Below are positions 37,357-46,777 of a DNA stretch of 64,000 nucleotides, piece by piece. Source of the DNA: Lacrimispora celerecrescens. Its GTDB lineage: Bacteria; Bacillota; Clostridia; Lachnospirales; Lachnospiraceae. The stretch covers positions 124,001-188,000 of the forward strand of contig NZ_JPME01000020.1 in assembly GCF_000732605.1 (NCBI RefSeq), in the 5' to 3' direction. The notes beneath the pieces are model-generated. The model saw only the letters and a list, made by a program, of their open reading frames with translations, was not told the DNA's origin and searched no databases. The position numbers were made by a program, and so were the translations under genes. Positions within the stretch are counted from its first letter, which is position 1, and every line of letters starts with the position of its first letter.

Positions 37357-38559
37357 TCAGAAAGAATATTCCATGACAGCCCGTCCAAATTTCCTGTAAA
37401 ATTCTTCAATGCGCAGAAGTTCATTGTATTTGGTGGCGCATTCGCCTCTGCACGGTGCACCGCTCTTTACATAATCGGCACCGACTGCCGCTGCCATATC
37501 CGCAAGGAAAGACTCTTCCGTATCCTTCCCGTCGCTGGCAATGATCACCTTATGCCCGGCTTTTCTTGCCTTCTCCACCATTTCCAGCGCCCTGGTAACG
37601 GTCCCCGCCTGTTCCATACGGATGATCGTTGCATTGGCCGCAGTAAAATCATCAGATACCAAAAGCGTTCGGTGCTCCAAGAGCTTCATCATCTGCTCTC
37701 TTCCCTCCAGATCTTCTTTCCAAAGCCCGTTCATGACCGCACAGATGGGAAAGCCATCCGCCAGTCTCAGATAATAGGCGAGCATATCCTTTTGCACCCT
37801 GTTTATAGAGATTCCGCCCATCCTGCTTTCATTTGAGAACCAATAGGTGCCATCTTCTTTTACGTACAACCGGTCTGCATCAGCATTGATGGCCACCAGC
37901 ACATCTGTCCCCGGCTTATATCCGGCAAGCTTAAAGGAATCCATTAAATAATGCAGTGCTTCCTCTGAGTTTTTCATATCCGCTTTAAAGCCGCCGCCAT
38001 CTCCTGTGGAGGTACTAAAACCGCTTATGGACAAAAGCCTTTTAAGTGCCTGGTAAATCTCCACTCCCATACGCAGTCCATCTGAATAGGAATCCGCTCC
38101 CTGAGGCACAACCATGATCTCATGAAAATCAAGACCCTTATCCCTGCTTCCACCGCATATCATACTCATCATGGGAACGGGCATCACAGGAGCCGAGCTG
38201 CCGCCCAGATAACGGTAAAGCGGAAGATGAAGTCCTGCACCAGCCGCCCTTGCAACCGCCATGGACAAAACCAAAACACCCTGATTTCCATCTCCTGCTG
38301 CTCTATTTTCCTCTGCTGCCTGGGTAAGCATCCGATCGATTCTTCCCTGGTCTGATGCATCCTCAAACAATATTGTTTCTGAAAGCCAGCCACCCACAAA
38401 CTCTGCCTGTTTCTCTGCCCTGCCGGTGTTTACCAGGGAAACCGTGGCTCTTCCATGAGCACCGTTCTCCAGAATCACTTCAGCTTCTACTCCGGGATAT
38501 CCCCAGGAATCCCGTACAATTCTTCCTGTTACTTCTATTATATCAAGGCCGTTTAACAT
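37357..38559 (-). CDS. Enolase paralogue lacking catalytic residues
   Basis: 400 residues, aligned over the full enolase fold (LPLYRYLGGSS, MPVPMMSMICGG, DFHEIMVVPQGA, GAPCRGE, KYNELLRIEE). Key active-site positions differ from the family: GDEGGF is GDGGGF (residue 188 Gly for catalytic Glu), metal ligands are N225 and M276, the LIK lysine is R314, and the SHRSGET histidine loop is ASDGKDT. Only the third Asp and Lys365 remain. It should not act as a normal enolase. GGGAGG precedes the ATG. No neighbour explains its role. Confidence 0.88.
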   Translation of the reverse strand: MLNGLDIIEVTGRIVRDSWGYPGVEAEVILENGAHGRATVSLVNTGRAEKQAEFVGGWLSETILFEDASDQGRIDRMLTQAAEENRAAGDGNQGVLVLSMAVARAAGAGLHLPLYRYLGGSSAPVMPVPMMSMICGGSRDKGLDFHEIMVVPQGADSYSDGLRMGVEIYQALKRLLSISGFSTSTGDGGGFKADMKNSEEALHYLMDSFKLAGYKPGTDVLVAINADADRLYVKEDGTYWFSNESRMGGISINRVQKDMLAYYLRLADGFPICAVMNGLWKEDLEGREQMMKLLEHRTLLVSDDFTAANATIIRMEQAGTVTRALEMVEKARKAGHKVIIASDGKDTEESFLADMAAAVGADYVKSGAPCRGECATKYNELLRIEEFYRKFGRAVMEYSF

Positions 38560-38708
38560 CCTTTTGCCTCCCTGTCCTTTCTTACACTCTTACCGTAAGG
38601 ATTGACGGAATTTACCACCTCCATGCAGATACAAAGAAAAAAGATGCCAGGAGATTTTACTTATATCCTGACATCTTTCTTATAATTTACTTATGAAACG
38701 GCATTACT

Positions 38709-41129
38709 TTATGCCCGAAGTTCAATTCCCAGTCCCTGTAATCCGTTGAGGATCTTTTTCATCACAGCAAGAACCTCCTGCTCCTCCAAGGTGTGATCAC
38801 CTGCACGGAAGGTGATGGAATAAGCTACGGACTTATATCCTGCTAAAATCTGGGTTCCTTCATAAATATCGAAAAGCTCATAGCCTTCCAATATCTTTCC
38901 TCCCCGCTGTTCGATGATCTCTTCGATCTGTCCAACCAGAATTTCCTTTGGAACCACCATGCTGATGTCTCTGGTAACAGCCGGATATTTTGCAATTCCG
39001 GTGTATTTCCGGTCAAAGCTTGTAAATGGGATCATGGATGGCATATCGATCACAGCCACATAGGCTCTGTCTCCAATCTTATAGTTGTCAGCCACCTCCG
39101 GATGAACTTCTCCCAGATATCCGATGGTTACCCCATCATAAATGATATTTGCCTGTCTTCCTGGATGAAGGAATGATTTCCCGCTCTTTGGATCATAATG
39201 AGGCCGTTTGTGCATTCCTGTTTTATCGAAAAATTCTTCAATCACTCCCTTCATATCAAAGAAGTCGCCGTCGCCGTAAAAGCCCAGGGTAAACTGCATT
39301 CTTTCATCGGGAAGCTCAGTAAGCGGAAGCGCCTTTGGAAGGTAAATATTCGCCAGCTCATAGAGGCGGACGTTCTTATTCCGACGGTTGTAGTTGGTGG
39401 ATAAGGAGTTTAACATTCCATGAAGAGGGGAGGTTCTCATAACGCTGAAATCCTCTCCCAAAGGATTTAATATATTCACTGTTACACGGAGAGGACTGTC
39501 CTCCGGGATCAGAAGTCGGTCAAATACCTTGGGACTTTCAAAGGAATAGGTCATTCCCTGGGAAAATCCAGAGAATTCCGCCACCTCTCTTGCCACCTCT
39601 TCTATTCTTAATTTGTATGACAGCTTGCCGGTAGTTGCCTCACCTGTAGGCAGGGATACGGGGATCTTATCATATCCAAAGAATCTGGCAACTTCTTCCG
39701 CAAGATCTGCCATGCAGACTAAATCCTGTCGGAAGGTGGGAATGAGTATTTCATTTGCTGCCTTATCGTATTCCAAATCCAGCTTTTTAAAGTATTCAAG
39801 CATTGTTTCCGCTTCGATCTCAGTACCCAGAAGCCGGTTCATCTTTTCTGGTTCAAAAGGAAGTCTTTTCCCTTCCCGTTTCTCAGGATATACATCAATC
39901 ATGCTGCCTACGACTTCTCCTGCGCCCAGTTCCTCAATCAGCTGACATGCGCGGTTAATCGCTTCCTCCGCATTGTTAGGATCAAGTCCTTTTTCAAATT
40001 TACCGGAAGCATCGGTTCTTAATCCCACCTTTTTGGAAGAAAGACGGATATTGGTTCCATCAAAACAGGCGCTTTCAAACACCATGGTCTTTACCTCATC
40101 GGTGATCTTGGAGTTCTCTCCGCCCATGATGCCCGCAATCCCTACTGCTTTTTCTCCGTCATTGATCATGAGGATGGTGCTGTCCAGTTTTCTTTCCTGT
40201 TCGTCAAGAGTCTGGAACGTATCGCCTTCTTTCGCACATTCTACAATGATTTCATGATTAGCAAGCAGGTCATAGTCAAAGGCATGCATTGGCTGACCAT
40301 ACTCTTCCATCACATAATTCGTAATATCCACGATATTATTAATAGGGCGGATTCCGCATGCGGCAAGGCGTCTCTGCATCCAGGCCGGGGATGGAGCAAG
40401 TTTAATATTTTTCACCATTCTAGCACAATAGCGCGGGCAAAGGTGACTATCCTCTACGGTAATCTTTAAATAGTCATGAATATCCTCGCTGTTACCTGTG
40501 GCTGTTACCACCGGAGGTAAAAAGGGTTTGCAAAAAGTCGCCGCCGCTTCTCTTGCAATTCCAATTACACTGTAGCAGTCCACACGGTTCGAGGTGATTT
40601 CGTATTCAAATACGGAGTCATGAAGACCCAGTACTTCTATGGCATCAGCACCAACTTCCGTATCCTCCGGCAGAATGTAAATTCCGCTTTCCGGTGCCTC
40701 TGGATACATTTCATTGGTAGAGCCCAGCTCTTCAATGGAGCACATCATGCCGCAGGACTCGATTCCTCTCAGTTTTCCCTTCTTGATCCGGATTCCTTCT
40801 TCCGGAAGGGCACCGCCGTCATGGCCACCTGCCACTTTACCTCCGTCTAATACTACAGGAACTTTATCTCCGGTCTTTACATTGGAGGCGCCTGTAACGA
40901 TTTGAACGGTTTCTGCTCCAACATGAACCTGGCAGATGATCAGCTTATCCGCATCCGGATGACGCTCAATGGATAATATCTGTCCAACTACGATTTTCTC
41001 TAAGTTTTTATCCAGGCTAACATAGCCCTCAACCTTTGATCCGGTAAGCGTCATAGCATCTGTATATTCCTGAGCCGTTACGTCTAAATCCGGAACGTAT
41101 GCTTTAATCCATGATAATGGTGTATTCAT
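38709..41129 (-). CDS. pheT: Phenylalanyl-tRNA synthetase beta subunit
   Basis: 806 residues. N-terminal tRNA-binding EMAP-like domain (VGQILSIERHPDADKL), B3/B4 editing domain, B5 and the catalytic-like core, and a C-terminal ferredoxin-fold anticodon-binding domain (KYPAVTRDISMVV, YSITFRAGDHTLEEQEV). With PheS it forms an alpha2-beta2 enzyme. It follows pheS by 18 bases; both are under T-box control. Confidence 0.98.
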   Translation of the reverse strand: MNTPLSWIKAYVPDLDVTAQEYTDAMTLTGSKVEGYVSLDKNLEKIVVGQILSIERHPDADKLIICQVHVGAETVQIVTGASNVKTGDKVPVVLDGGKVAGGHDGGALPEEGIRIKKGKLRGIESCGMMCSIEELGSTNEMYPEAPESGIYILPEDTEVGADAIEVLGLHDSVFEYEITSNRVDCYSVIGIAREAAATFCKPFLPPVVTATGNSEDIHDYLKITVEDSHLCPRYCARMVKNIKLAPSPAWMQRRLAACGIRPINNIVDITNYVMEEYGQPMHAFDYDLLANHEIIVECAKEGDTFQTLDEQERKLDSTILMINDGEKAVGIAGIMGGENSKITDEVKTMVFESACFDGTNIRLSSKKVGLRTDASGKFEKGLDPNNAEEAINRACQLIEELGAGEVVGSMIDVYPEKREGKRLPFEPEKMNRLLGTEIEAETMLEYFKKLDLEYDKAANEILIPTFRQDLVCMADLAEEVARFFGYDKIPVSLPTGEATTGKLSYKLRIEEVAREVAEFSGFSQGMTYSFESPKVFDRLLIPEDSPLRVTVNILNPLGEDFSVMRTSPLHGMLNSLSTNYNRRNKNVRLYELANIYLPKALPLTELPDERMQFTLGFYGDGDFFDMKGVIEEFFDKTGMHKRPHYDPKSGKSFLHPGRQANIIYDGVTIGYLGEVHPEVADNYKIGDRAYVAVIDMPSMIPFTSFDRKYTGIAKYPAVTRDISMVVPKEILVGQIEEIIEQRGGKILEGYELFDIYEGTQILAGYKSVAYSITFRAGDHTLEEQEVLAVMKKILNGLQGLGIELRA

Positions 41130-41147
41130 TGATCTATCTCCCTTTCC

Positions 41148-42170
41148 TTAAAACTGCTTTAAGAATCTGATGTCGTTCTCATATAATAATCTCATGTCAT
41201 CAATTTCATATTTTAACAGGGCAATCCGCTCTAGTCCAACTCCGAATGCAAAACCGGAATATTCATTGGGATCGATTCCGCTCATTGTAAGCACGTTTGG
41301 ATGAACCATGCCGCAGCCAAGAATCTCAATCCAGCCGGAGCCTTTGCAGAAGCGGCAGCCTTTTCCGCCGCATTTGAAACAGGTAACATCCATCTCTGCG
41401 CTTGGTTCTGTAAATGGGAAATGGTGCGGACGGAATTTTACTTTTGTCTCTTCACCAAAAAGCTCTCTTGCAAACTCTGCTAAGGTTCCCTTTAAATCCG
41501 CAAATGTGATATTTTTATCAATTACAAGTCCTTCAATCTGGTGGAAGGAAGGAGAATGGGTTGCATCCACCTCGTCAGACCGGAATACACGGCCGGGAGC
41601 CAGCATGCGGATAGGCAGTTTGCCCTTTTCCATAGTCCTGACCTGAACCGGTGATGTCTGGCTTCTTAATACGATGTTGTCACTGATATAGAAGGTATCC
41701 TGTTCGTCTCTTGCCGGATGATTCTTAGGTATATTCAATTTTTCAAAGTTATAGGAATCGTATTCTACTTCCGGCCCTTCAATGACCTCGTATCCCATGC
41801 CAACGAAGATTCTCTCAACCTCTTTCAGAGCAATGGTATTGGGATGGGTGTGGCCTACCTTATTCCGTTTGCCGGGAAGGGTTACATCAATCACTTCTTT
41901 TTTCAGCTGTTCTTCTCTGGCCTTTTTTTGCAGGGCAGACATGGCAGCCTCTAATTTCCCCTCGATCACGGCCCGGGCGTCATTTACCATCTGGCCAACC
42001 TTTGGCCTGTCTTCCGGGGCAACATCCTTCATACTCTTTAATACACTGGTCAGCTCTCCCTTTTTCCCAAGATAAGCGACCTTAATGTCGTTCAATTTTT
42101 CCAGCGCATCGGAAGCTTCAATCTGCTTTAATGCTTCCTGTTTGATATTTTCCAATTGATCCTTCATCAT
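41148..42170 (-). CDS. pheS: Phenylalanyl-tRNA synthetase alpha subunit
   Basis: 340 residues. N-terminal coiled coil and class II catalytic domain with motif 1 HPNTIALKEVERIFVGMGYE, motif 2 FRSDEVDATHSPSFHQIEG and motif 3 GFAFGVGLERIALL. A Cys pair/His cluster (CFKCGGKGCRFC) suggests a zinc site, seen in some members. Preceded by GGAG. Confidence 0.98.
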   Translation of the reverse strand: MMKDQLENIKQEALKQIEASDALEKLNDIKVAYLGKKGELTSVLKSMKDVAPEDRPKVGQMVNDARAVIEGKLEAAMSALQKKAREEQLKKEVIDVTLPGKRNKVGHTHPNTIALKEVERIFVGMGYEVIEGPEVEYDSYNFEKLNIPKNHPARDEQDTFYISDNIVLRSQTSPVQVRTMEKGKLPIRMLAPGRVFRSDEVDATHSPSFHQIEGLVIDKNITFADLKGTLAEFARELFGEETKVKFRPHHFPFTEPSAEMDVTCFKCGGKGCRFCKGSGWIEILGCGMVHPNVLTMSGIDPNEYSGFAFGVGLERIALLKYEIDDMRLLYENDIRFLKQF

Positions 42171-42225
42171 GCTCTCCTTCTTTTCATAATCAAATTTTTG
42201 TTTGCCTGTTTAACAGCAAAGGGAA

Positions 42226-42505
42226 CTAAAAAAGCTCCGCCCCAAAAAGGGACGAAGCTATATTCGCGGTACCACCCTGATTCCTATGCATGCACAGGCA
42301 CTCGGTATACGTAACGTGTATTGACGTCATGACTTACCCGCCAGACCGGCAGCCATAGCTGTCACTGGTTTCAATCATGCTGCTTCGGTGGGAAATTCAA
42401 TCTCTTATCTGAACTTAAAAGGGCTTACAGCCGATGGCCCCTTCTCTCTGGAAGAAAATAAGGATTTACTTACACCTTCATTGCATTTGATGTTTTTAAT
42501 TGTAA
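42226..42505 (-). promoter_or_regulatory. T-box leader controlling pheST
   Basis: The hallmark AGGGTGGTACCGCG lies at 42265-42278 (minus strand). It can pair into the antiterminator or leave the terminator AGCTTCGTCCC / GGGGCGGAGCT free with T6 (42228-42259). A structured stem I precedes it to about 42480. A TTC triplet in the GAATTTCCC stretch fits a Phe specifier but I did not prove its position. Uncharged tRNA-Phe would turn the operon on. Confidence 0.93.
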
Positions 42506-42516
42506 CGTTACGTACC

Positions 42517-42545
42517 ATTGTAATGACGGATGTTCAAAATGTCAA
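42517..42545 (-). promoter_or_regulatory. Promoter of the pheST T-box transcript
   Basis: TTGACA (42540-42545), 17 bases, TACAAT (42517-42522). Confidence 0.85.
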
Positions 42546-42608
42546 GGATTATTTTCATATGGATTACATCAGAATAAAATAAGCAGGGCCTCTGCTCGCT
42601 TTCCTTTG

Positions 42609-42848
42609 TTAAATCGCATCTTTATAAGCTTCTTCTAAAATTCTTTTAAATTCAAGGAGTATTTCATAGGTTTCTGCTCGTTTTTCCAAATGCTCTATAA
42701 AAACATCAATATACTCCTTATCTTCGGCTCTTTTTGTTTTTTCAATCTGAACTTTTTCTTTTTCCTTTTTGTAAAAATGGGCCAGCAAAATTAAAAGCAC
42801 ACTCTCTGTTAACAGTGCACCCATCAACATAATATCTAAAAAACTCAT
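42609..42848 (-). CDS. Small single-helix membrane protein with coiled coil
   Basis: 79 residues from ATG 42848 (MSFLDIMLMGALL), preceded by AGGGGG. One membrane helix at about residues 5-27, then KKEKEKVQIEKTKR and a charged helical tail likely to form a coiled coil. I do not recognise the family. It lies alone between pheST and an ABC exporter, downstream of two tiny frames. Confidence 0.65.
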   Translation of the reverse strand: MSFLDIMLMGALLTESVLLILLAHFYKKEKEKVQIEKTKRAEDKEYIDVFIEHLEKRAETYEILLEFKRILEEAYKDAI

Positions 42849-42904
42849 TTTTTCCCCCTGTTCTTTTGAACCATAAAATACGGCCAAGATTTTTATACTG
42901 TCCT

Positions 42905-42958
42905 TTACAGGATCAATATCTTAAACCGCCCTGTAATGTGACCATAAAAATCATCCAT
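42905..42958 (-). CDS. Possible 17-residue leader peptide
   Basis: ATG 42958 encodes MDDFYGHITGRFKILIL, with a very strong GGGGAGGGGGG directly upstream. The start overlaps the stop of another small frame. No homologue is recognised; could be chance. Confidence 0.3.
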   Translation of the reverse strand: MDDFYGHITGRFKILIL

Positions 42959-43046
42959 CCCCCCTCCCCTTATCCGTATACTGCAAAGGAATTCTAACGG
43001 ACCTTAAACAGGCCCCCAACCTGAAATCCATAATGATCTGAAACAT
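42951..43046 (-). CDS. Possible 31-residue small protein
   Basis: ATG 43046 encodes MFQIIMDFRLGACLRSVRIP and more, preceded by GGCGGTAGGA. It overlaps the next small frame by eight bases as ATGGATGA, which looks like translational coupling. No homologue is recognised. Confidence 0.3.
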   Translation of the reverse strand: MFQIIMDFRLGACLRSVRIPLQYTDKGRGDG

Positions 43047-43065
43047 AATCCTACCGCCTTTTATA

Positions 43066-43081
43066 TAGTTACTTATAACTA
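43066..43081. promoter_or_regulatory. Inverted repeat upstream of the small-ORF locus
   Basis: TAGTTA, four bases, TAACTA, near a minus-strand TATAAA/TATAAG. Candidate operator in the 339-base gap 42849-43187, which otherwise holds only the two tiny frames and the ABC operon terminator. Confidence 0.4.
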
Positions 43082-43111
43082 ATATCGAACTTTTTAAAGT
43101 ATAACATAACT

Positions 43112-43169
43112 GAAAAAAAAAAGAACAGCGTCAGAAAGGCATATCTAAGATATCTTTCTGACGCTGTTT
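43112..43169 (-). terminator. Terminator of the ABC exporter operon
   Basis: AACAGCGTCAGAAAG pairs with CTTTCTGACGCTGTT (43124-43168), followed on the minus strand by a T run. Confidence 0.9.
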
Positions 43170-43187
43170 GTTAATTTATCATCAAAG

Positions 43188-44933
43188 CTACACAGCAAAC
43201 TGACTGTTATAAAGCTGTGCGTAAAATCCGTTTTGTGAAAGCAGGCTTTCATGAGTTCCTTGTTCAATGATATGGCCATCCCGCATTACCAGTATCACAT
43301 CCGCTTCTTTAATCGTAGAAAGCCGGTGGGCGACGATAAAGCTGGTGCGCCCTTCCATCATTTTTCCAAAAGCCTTCTGTATTTTTATCTCGGTTCTGGT
43401 ATCAATGGAGGAGGTGGCTTCGTCAAGGATCAGCATGGGGGGAAGGCACAGCATGACTCTGGCAATGCATAAAAGCTGCTTCTGGCCTTGGGATAAATTT
43501 CCGCCGTCTTCCGATATAACGGTATCGTATCCTTCCGGCATACGCCTGATAAAGCTGTGGGCATGGGACTCCTTTGCAGCCAGAATGATCTCTTCCTCAT
43601 TCGCATCCGGCTTACCATATGCAATATTTTCTCGAATGGTCCCTGACTTAAGCCATGTCTCCTGAAGCACCATACCGTAACTGGTTCTTAAGCTTTGTCT
43701 GGTCATATGACGTACATCTGTCCCATCTACCCGGATGGAACCGGAATTCACATCATAAAAACGCATGAGAAGATTAATCACCGTACTTTTTCCGCAGCCC
43801 GTAGGGCCTACGATAGCCACTCTCTGTCCCGGACGTACGTTTAGATTCATATCCTCAATTAAGGCGACCTCCGGATTATAGGAAAAGTACACATGTTCCA
43901 GAGATATCTCCCCCTTTGCATTGGAGAGCACTGCAGCGTCCGGCTCCTCCGGGACCTGCGGCTCCTCGTCAATCAGTTCAAATACCCGTGCTGCGGAGGC
44001 CAGGGCATTTTGAAGCTCAGTAACCACTCCCGATATTTCATTAAAAGGCTTTGTATATTGATTGGCATAGCTTAAAAAGCTGGCGAGCTGTCCTACGGAT
44101 AAAAGTCCTTTTACAGCCGCGAAAGCTCCGGCGATTCCAACGCTGGCATAAACCAGACTGTTCACAAAGCGGGTAGCCGGATTGGTAATGGAGGAAAAGA
44201 ATGTGGCTTTCAGGCTCCAGACACGTAAATTTTCATTGATATCTTCAAATTTCTCCTGTGCATCGGCTTCATGAGCAAACGCCTGCACCACCTTCTGATT
44301 TCCCAGCATCTCTTCCACAAGAGAAGTCAGCTCCCCTCTGGTCTGTGACTGCATCTTGAACATACGAAAGGTTCTCCTTGCAATAAAGCTGGCAACAAAA
44401 AGGGAAACCGGTGTTACCAACACCACCACAACCGTTATGGACGGATTCATGGAAAACATGAAAACCAACGTTCCGAGTATGGTGAGGACTCCGGTAAACA
44501 GCTGGGTAAAGCCCATTAACAGCCCGTCGGAAAACTGGTCAATATCCGTAATAATCCTATTTATAATATCTCCGTGTGAATGGGAGTCAATATATTTTAA
44601 AGGAAGGATCTCCAGTTTATTAAATGCCTGGGTCCTGATATCCTTTACCACCCGGTAAGTAACCAGATTGTTGATATGGCTCATAAGCCACTGAGCTGCC
44701 GCGGTTATTGCAATGATGATTCCGATTTGCTTTAAAATTGTCCACATGCCGGCAAAATCAACAGCTCCTGCTCCCACAATGCAGTCAATGGCCCGGCCTG
44801 TGAGGATGGGAACATACAAGGTCAGCAGGACCGTGACAAAGGCACAGGCCAAGGAGGCCCCGACTCCCCATTTATAACGGCCAATGCAGCTAAGGATCCG
44901 TTTGACAGTAGATTTATATTTTTTCATGTCCAT
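43188..44933 (-). CDS. ABC transporter ATP-binding/permease protein (second half of heterodimeric exporter)
   Basis: 581 residues from ATG 44933 (MDMKKYKSTVKRIL) with GAGGAGGTG upstream; the open frame to 45065 lies inside the previous gene. Six N-terminal helices, then the nucleotide-binding domain: Walker A GPTGCGKST, LSQGQKQLL signature (variant NLSQGQ), Walker B MLILDEATSSID. Type IV multidrug-type exporter half (LmrCD/BmrCD-like). It begins just before the upstream gene stop, so the two halves are translated together. Confidence 0.92.
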   Translation of the reverse strand: MDMKKYKSTVKRILSCIGRYKWGVGASLACAFVTVLLTLYVPILTGRAIDCIVGAGAVDFAGMWTILKQIGIIIAITAAAQWLMSHINNLVTYRVVKDIRTQAFNKLEILPLKYIDSHSHGDIINRIITDIDQFSDGLLMGFTQLFTGVLTILGTLVFMFSMNPSITVVVVLVTPVSLFVASFIARRTFRMFKMQSQTRGELTSLVEEMLGNQKVVQAFAHEADAQEKFEDINENLRVWSLKATFFSSITNPATRFVNSLVYASVGIAGAFAAVKGLLSVGQLASFLSYANQYTKPFNEISGVVTELQNALASAARVFELIDEEPQVPEEPDAAVLSNAKGEISLEHVYFSYNPEVALIEDMNLNVRPGQRVAIVGPTGCGKSTVINLLMRFYDVNSGSIRVDGTDVRHMTRQSLRTSYGMVLQETWLKSGTIRENIAYGKPDANEEEIILAAKESHAHSFIRRMPEGYDTVISEDGGNLSQGQKQLLCIARVMLCLPPMLILDEATSSIDTRTEIKIQKAFGKMMEGRTSFIVAHRLSTIKEADVILVMRDGHIIEQGTHESLLSQNGFYAQLYNSQFAV

Positions 44934-44934
44934 G

Positions 44935-46663
44935 TTATTGCACCTCCTCTTTTGACAGCTGGGATAAGCAGATTTCCCGGTAAACCTGACAAGAATCAAA
45001 CAGTTCTTCATGGGTTCCCCAACCTGACATCTGACCGTCATCAAGGACCAGGATCCGATCCGCATTTTTAATGCTGGACGCTCTTTGGGATACCACGAAT
45101 ACAGTCATATTCCCGGTACTTTCTTTAATAGCCTTTCTAAGCCTGGCATCGGTAGCAAAATCCAGGGCAGAAGCGCTGTCATCCATGATAAGTATCTGAG
45201 GATTTTTCACCAATGCCCTGGCAATGGCAAGCCTCTGCCGCTGCCCACCGGAAAGGTTCTTTCCCCCCGCCTGGATCATGAGCTCCAGCCCTTGTCCTTT
45301 TTCCTCTACGAAATCCTTTGCCTGGGCAATGGAAAGAGCCTCATAAATTTCCTTGTCCGTTGCCTCCTTTTTGCCCCACTTCATATTTTCCCGAAGTTCC
45401 TTTAAATAGTACCGCCTTTTGAGGAACAATCCCAACCAGTTCTCTAAGCTGGCCCAAAGGATATTGCTTTACGTCAACTCCTCCCACCTTTACGGATCCT
45501 TCTGTGACTTCATAAAACCTGGGTATTAAATTTACCAGCGTGGTCTTACCGGAACCTGTTCCTCCGATGATTCCAATGGTATCTCCCTTCATGACCTGAA
45601 AGGATAAACCGCTTAATGCCGCATCTTTGGCCCCTGCATAGGCAAACGTCATATGGTCAAATTCCACTTTGGGGACATCCGTTTTCTCTTCCACAGCCTT
45701 ATGAGAAACCTCTGTAATGGCTGGTTCCTGTTCAAACACAGCACTAATCCGGCCTGCACAGGCCAGGGACTTTGAAATCGTGATGATAAGATTTGCCAGC
45801 TTTACAAGTTCTACTAAAATCTGGGACATGTAATTTACTAAAGCGATCACTTCTCCCTGAGTGATGATGCCGTTCTGCACCTGCCTGGCGCCGGTATTTA
45901 TAATAATGATGATACCTAAGTTAATCAGTACATAGGTAAGGGGATTCATTAAGGCTGAAATCTTTCCTACGAAAACCTGGAAGCGCACTAAAAGGCCATT
46001 TTCCTCATCAAACCGGCGTATCTCATCATTTTGGCGATCAAACGCACGGATGACGCGGACTCCTTCTAAATTCTCCCTGACAGCCAAAAGTACCTGGTCC
46101 AATTGCTTCTGCACCTTTTTATACAGTGGGATGCTGATCAGCATTATGCCGAACACAACAATGGAAAGAACAGGGATAAGTACCACGAAAATAAGAGCTG
46201 CCCTTGCATTGATGGTAAACGCCATAATCATAGCGCCGCAAACCACAAACGGAGAACGAAGGAACAGACGGAGGAATAAGTTCACTCCAGACTGCACTTG
46301 ATTGGCATCACTGGTTATTCGTGTAATCAGGGTCGCAGTCCCAATGGAATCTATTTCCTGGTACGAGAGTCTGTTGATATGGGCAAACAAATCATTTCGA
46401 AGAGAAGTTCCGAAGCCTGCCGCTGCTTTTGCCGCAAAATACTGGGCCGTAATAGAGCAGACAAGGCCTATCACACCAAGGAGCACCAATAATCCACCCA
46501 TCTTAAGGATATAAGGCATATTCTGAGACTTGATTCCTACGTCAATCACCTTTGCCACCACAAGAGGCACCAATAATTCAAAGCAGGCTTCCAGAAGCTT
46601 AAATAACGGCCCCATAATGCTTTCTACCTTATAATCCTTTAAATATTTCAGGAGCTTTTTCAT
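44935..46663 (-). CDS. ABC transporter ATP-binding/permease protein, split by a frameshift (first half of exporter)
   Basis: Frame one (46663-45341) carries six helices, Walker A GGTGSGKTT and the Q-loop VGIVPQKAVLFKGT, then runs out of frame. Frame two (45435-44935) resumes RENMKWGKKEATDKEI, the signature LSGGQRQRL and Walker B ILIMDDSASALD. The family has GT-x-REN across the join, so about two bases are missing near 45393-45396; one extra base is also arithmetically possible. The Walker B has DD rather than DE, so this half likely forms the non-canonical ATP site. Divergent from a LysR gene. Confidence 0.88.
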
Positions 46664-46720
46664 CCTAATATTCCTCCGCTTTTAAAAATTAAATATATTT
46701 TTGGAATAATACCTTGTAAC

Positions 46721-46741
46721 ATTATACCATTTTGGTATAAT
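46721..46741. promoter_or_regulatory. Palindromic operator between ABC exporter and LysR gene
   Basis: ATTATACCA, TTT, TGGTATAAT: perfect nine-base arms. The right arm contains TATAAT reading toward the LysR gene, and the left arm TATAAT reading toward the exporter, so a bound protein could regulate both. Confidence 0.75.
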
Positions 46742-46777
46742 ATTACAATACATAAATATGAAATAGAGGATATCCCA

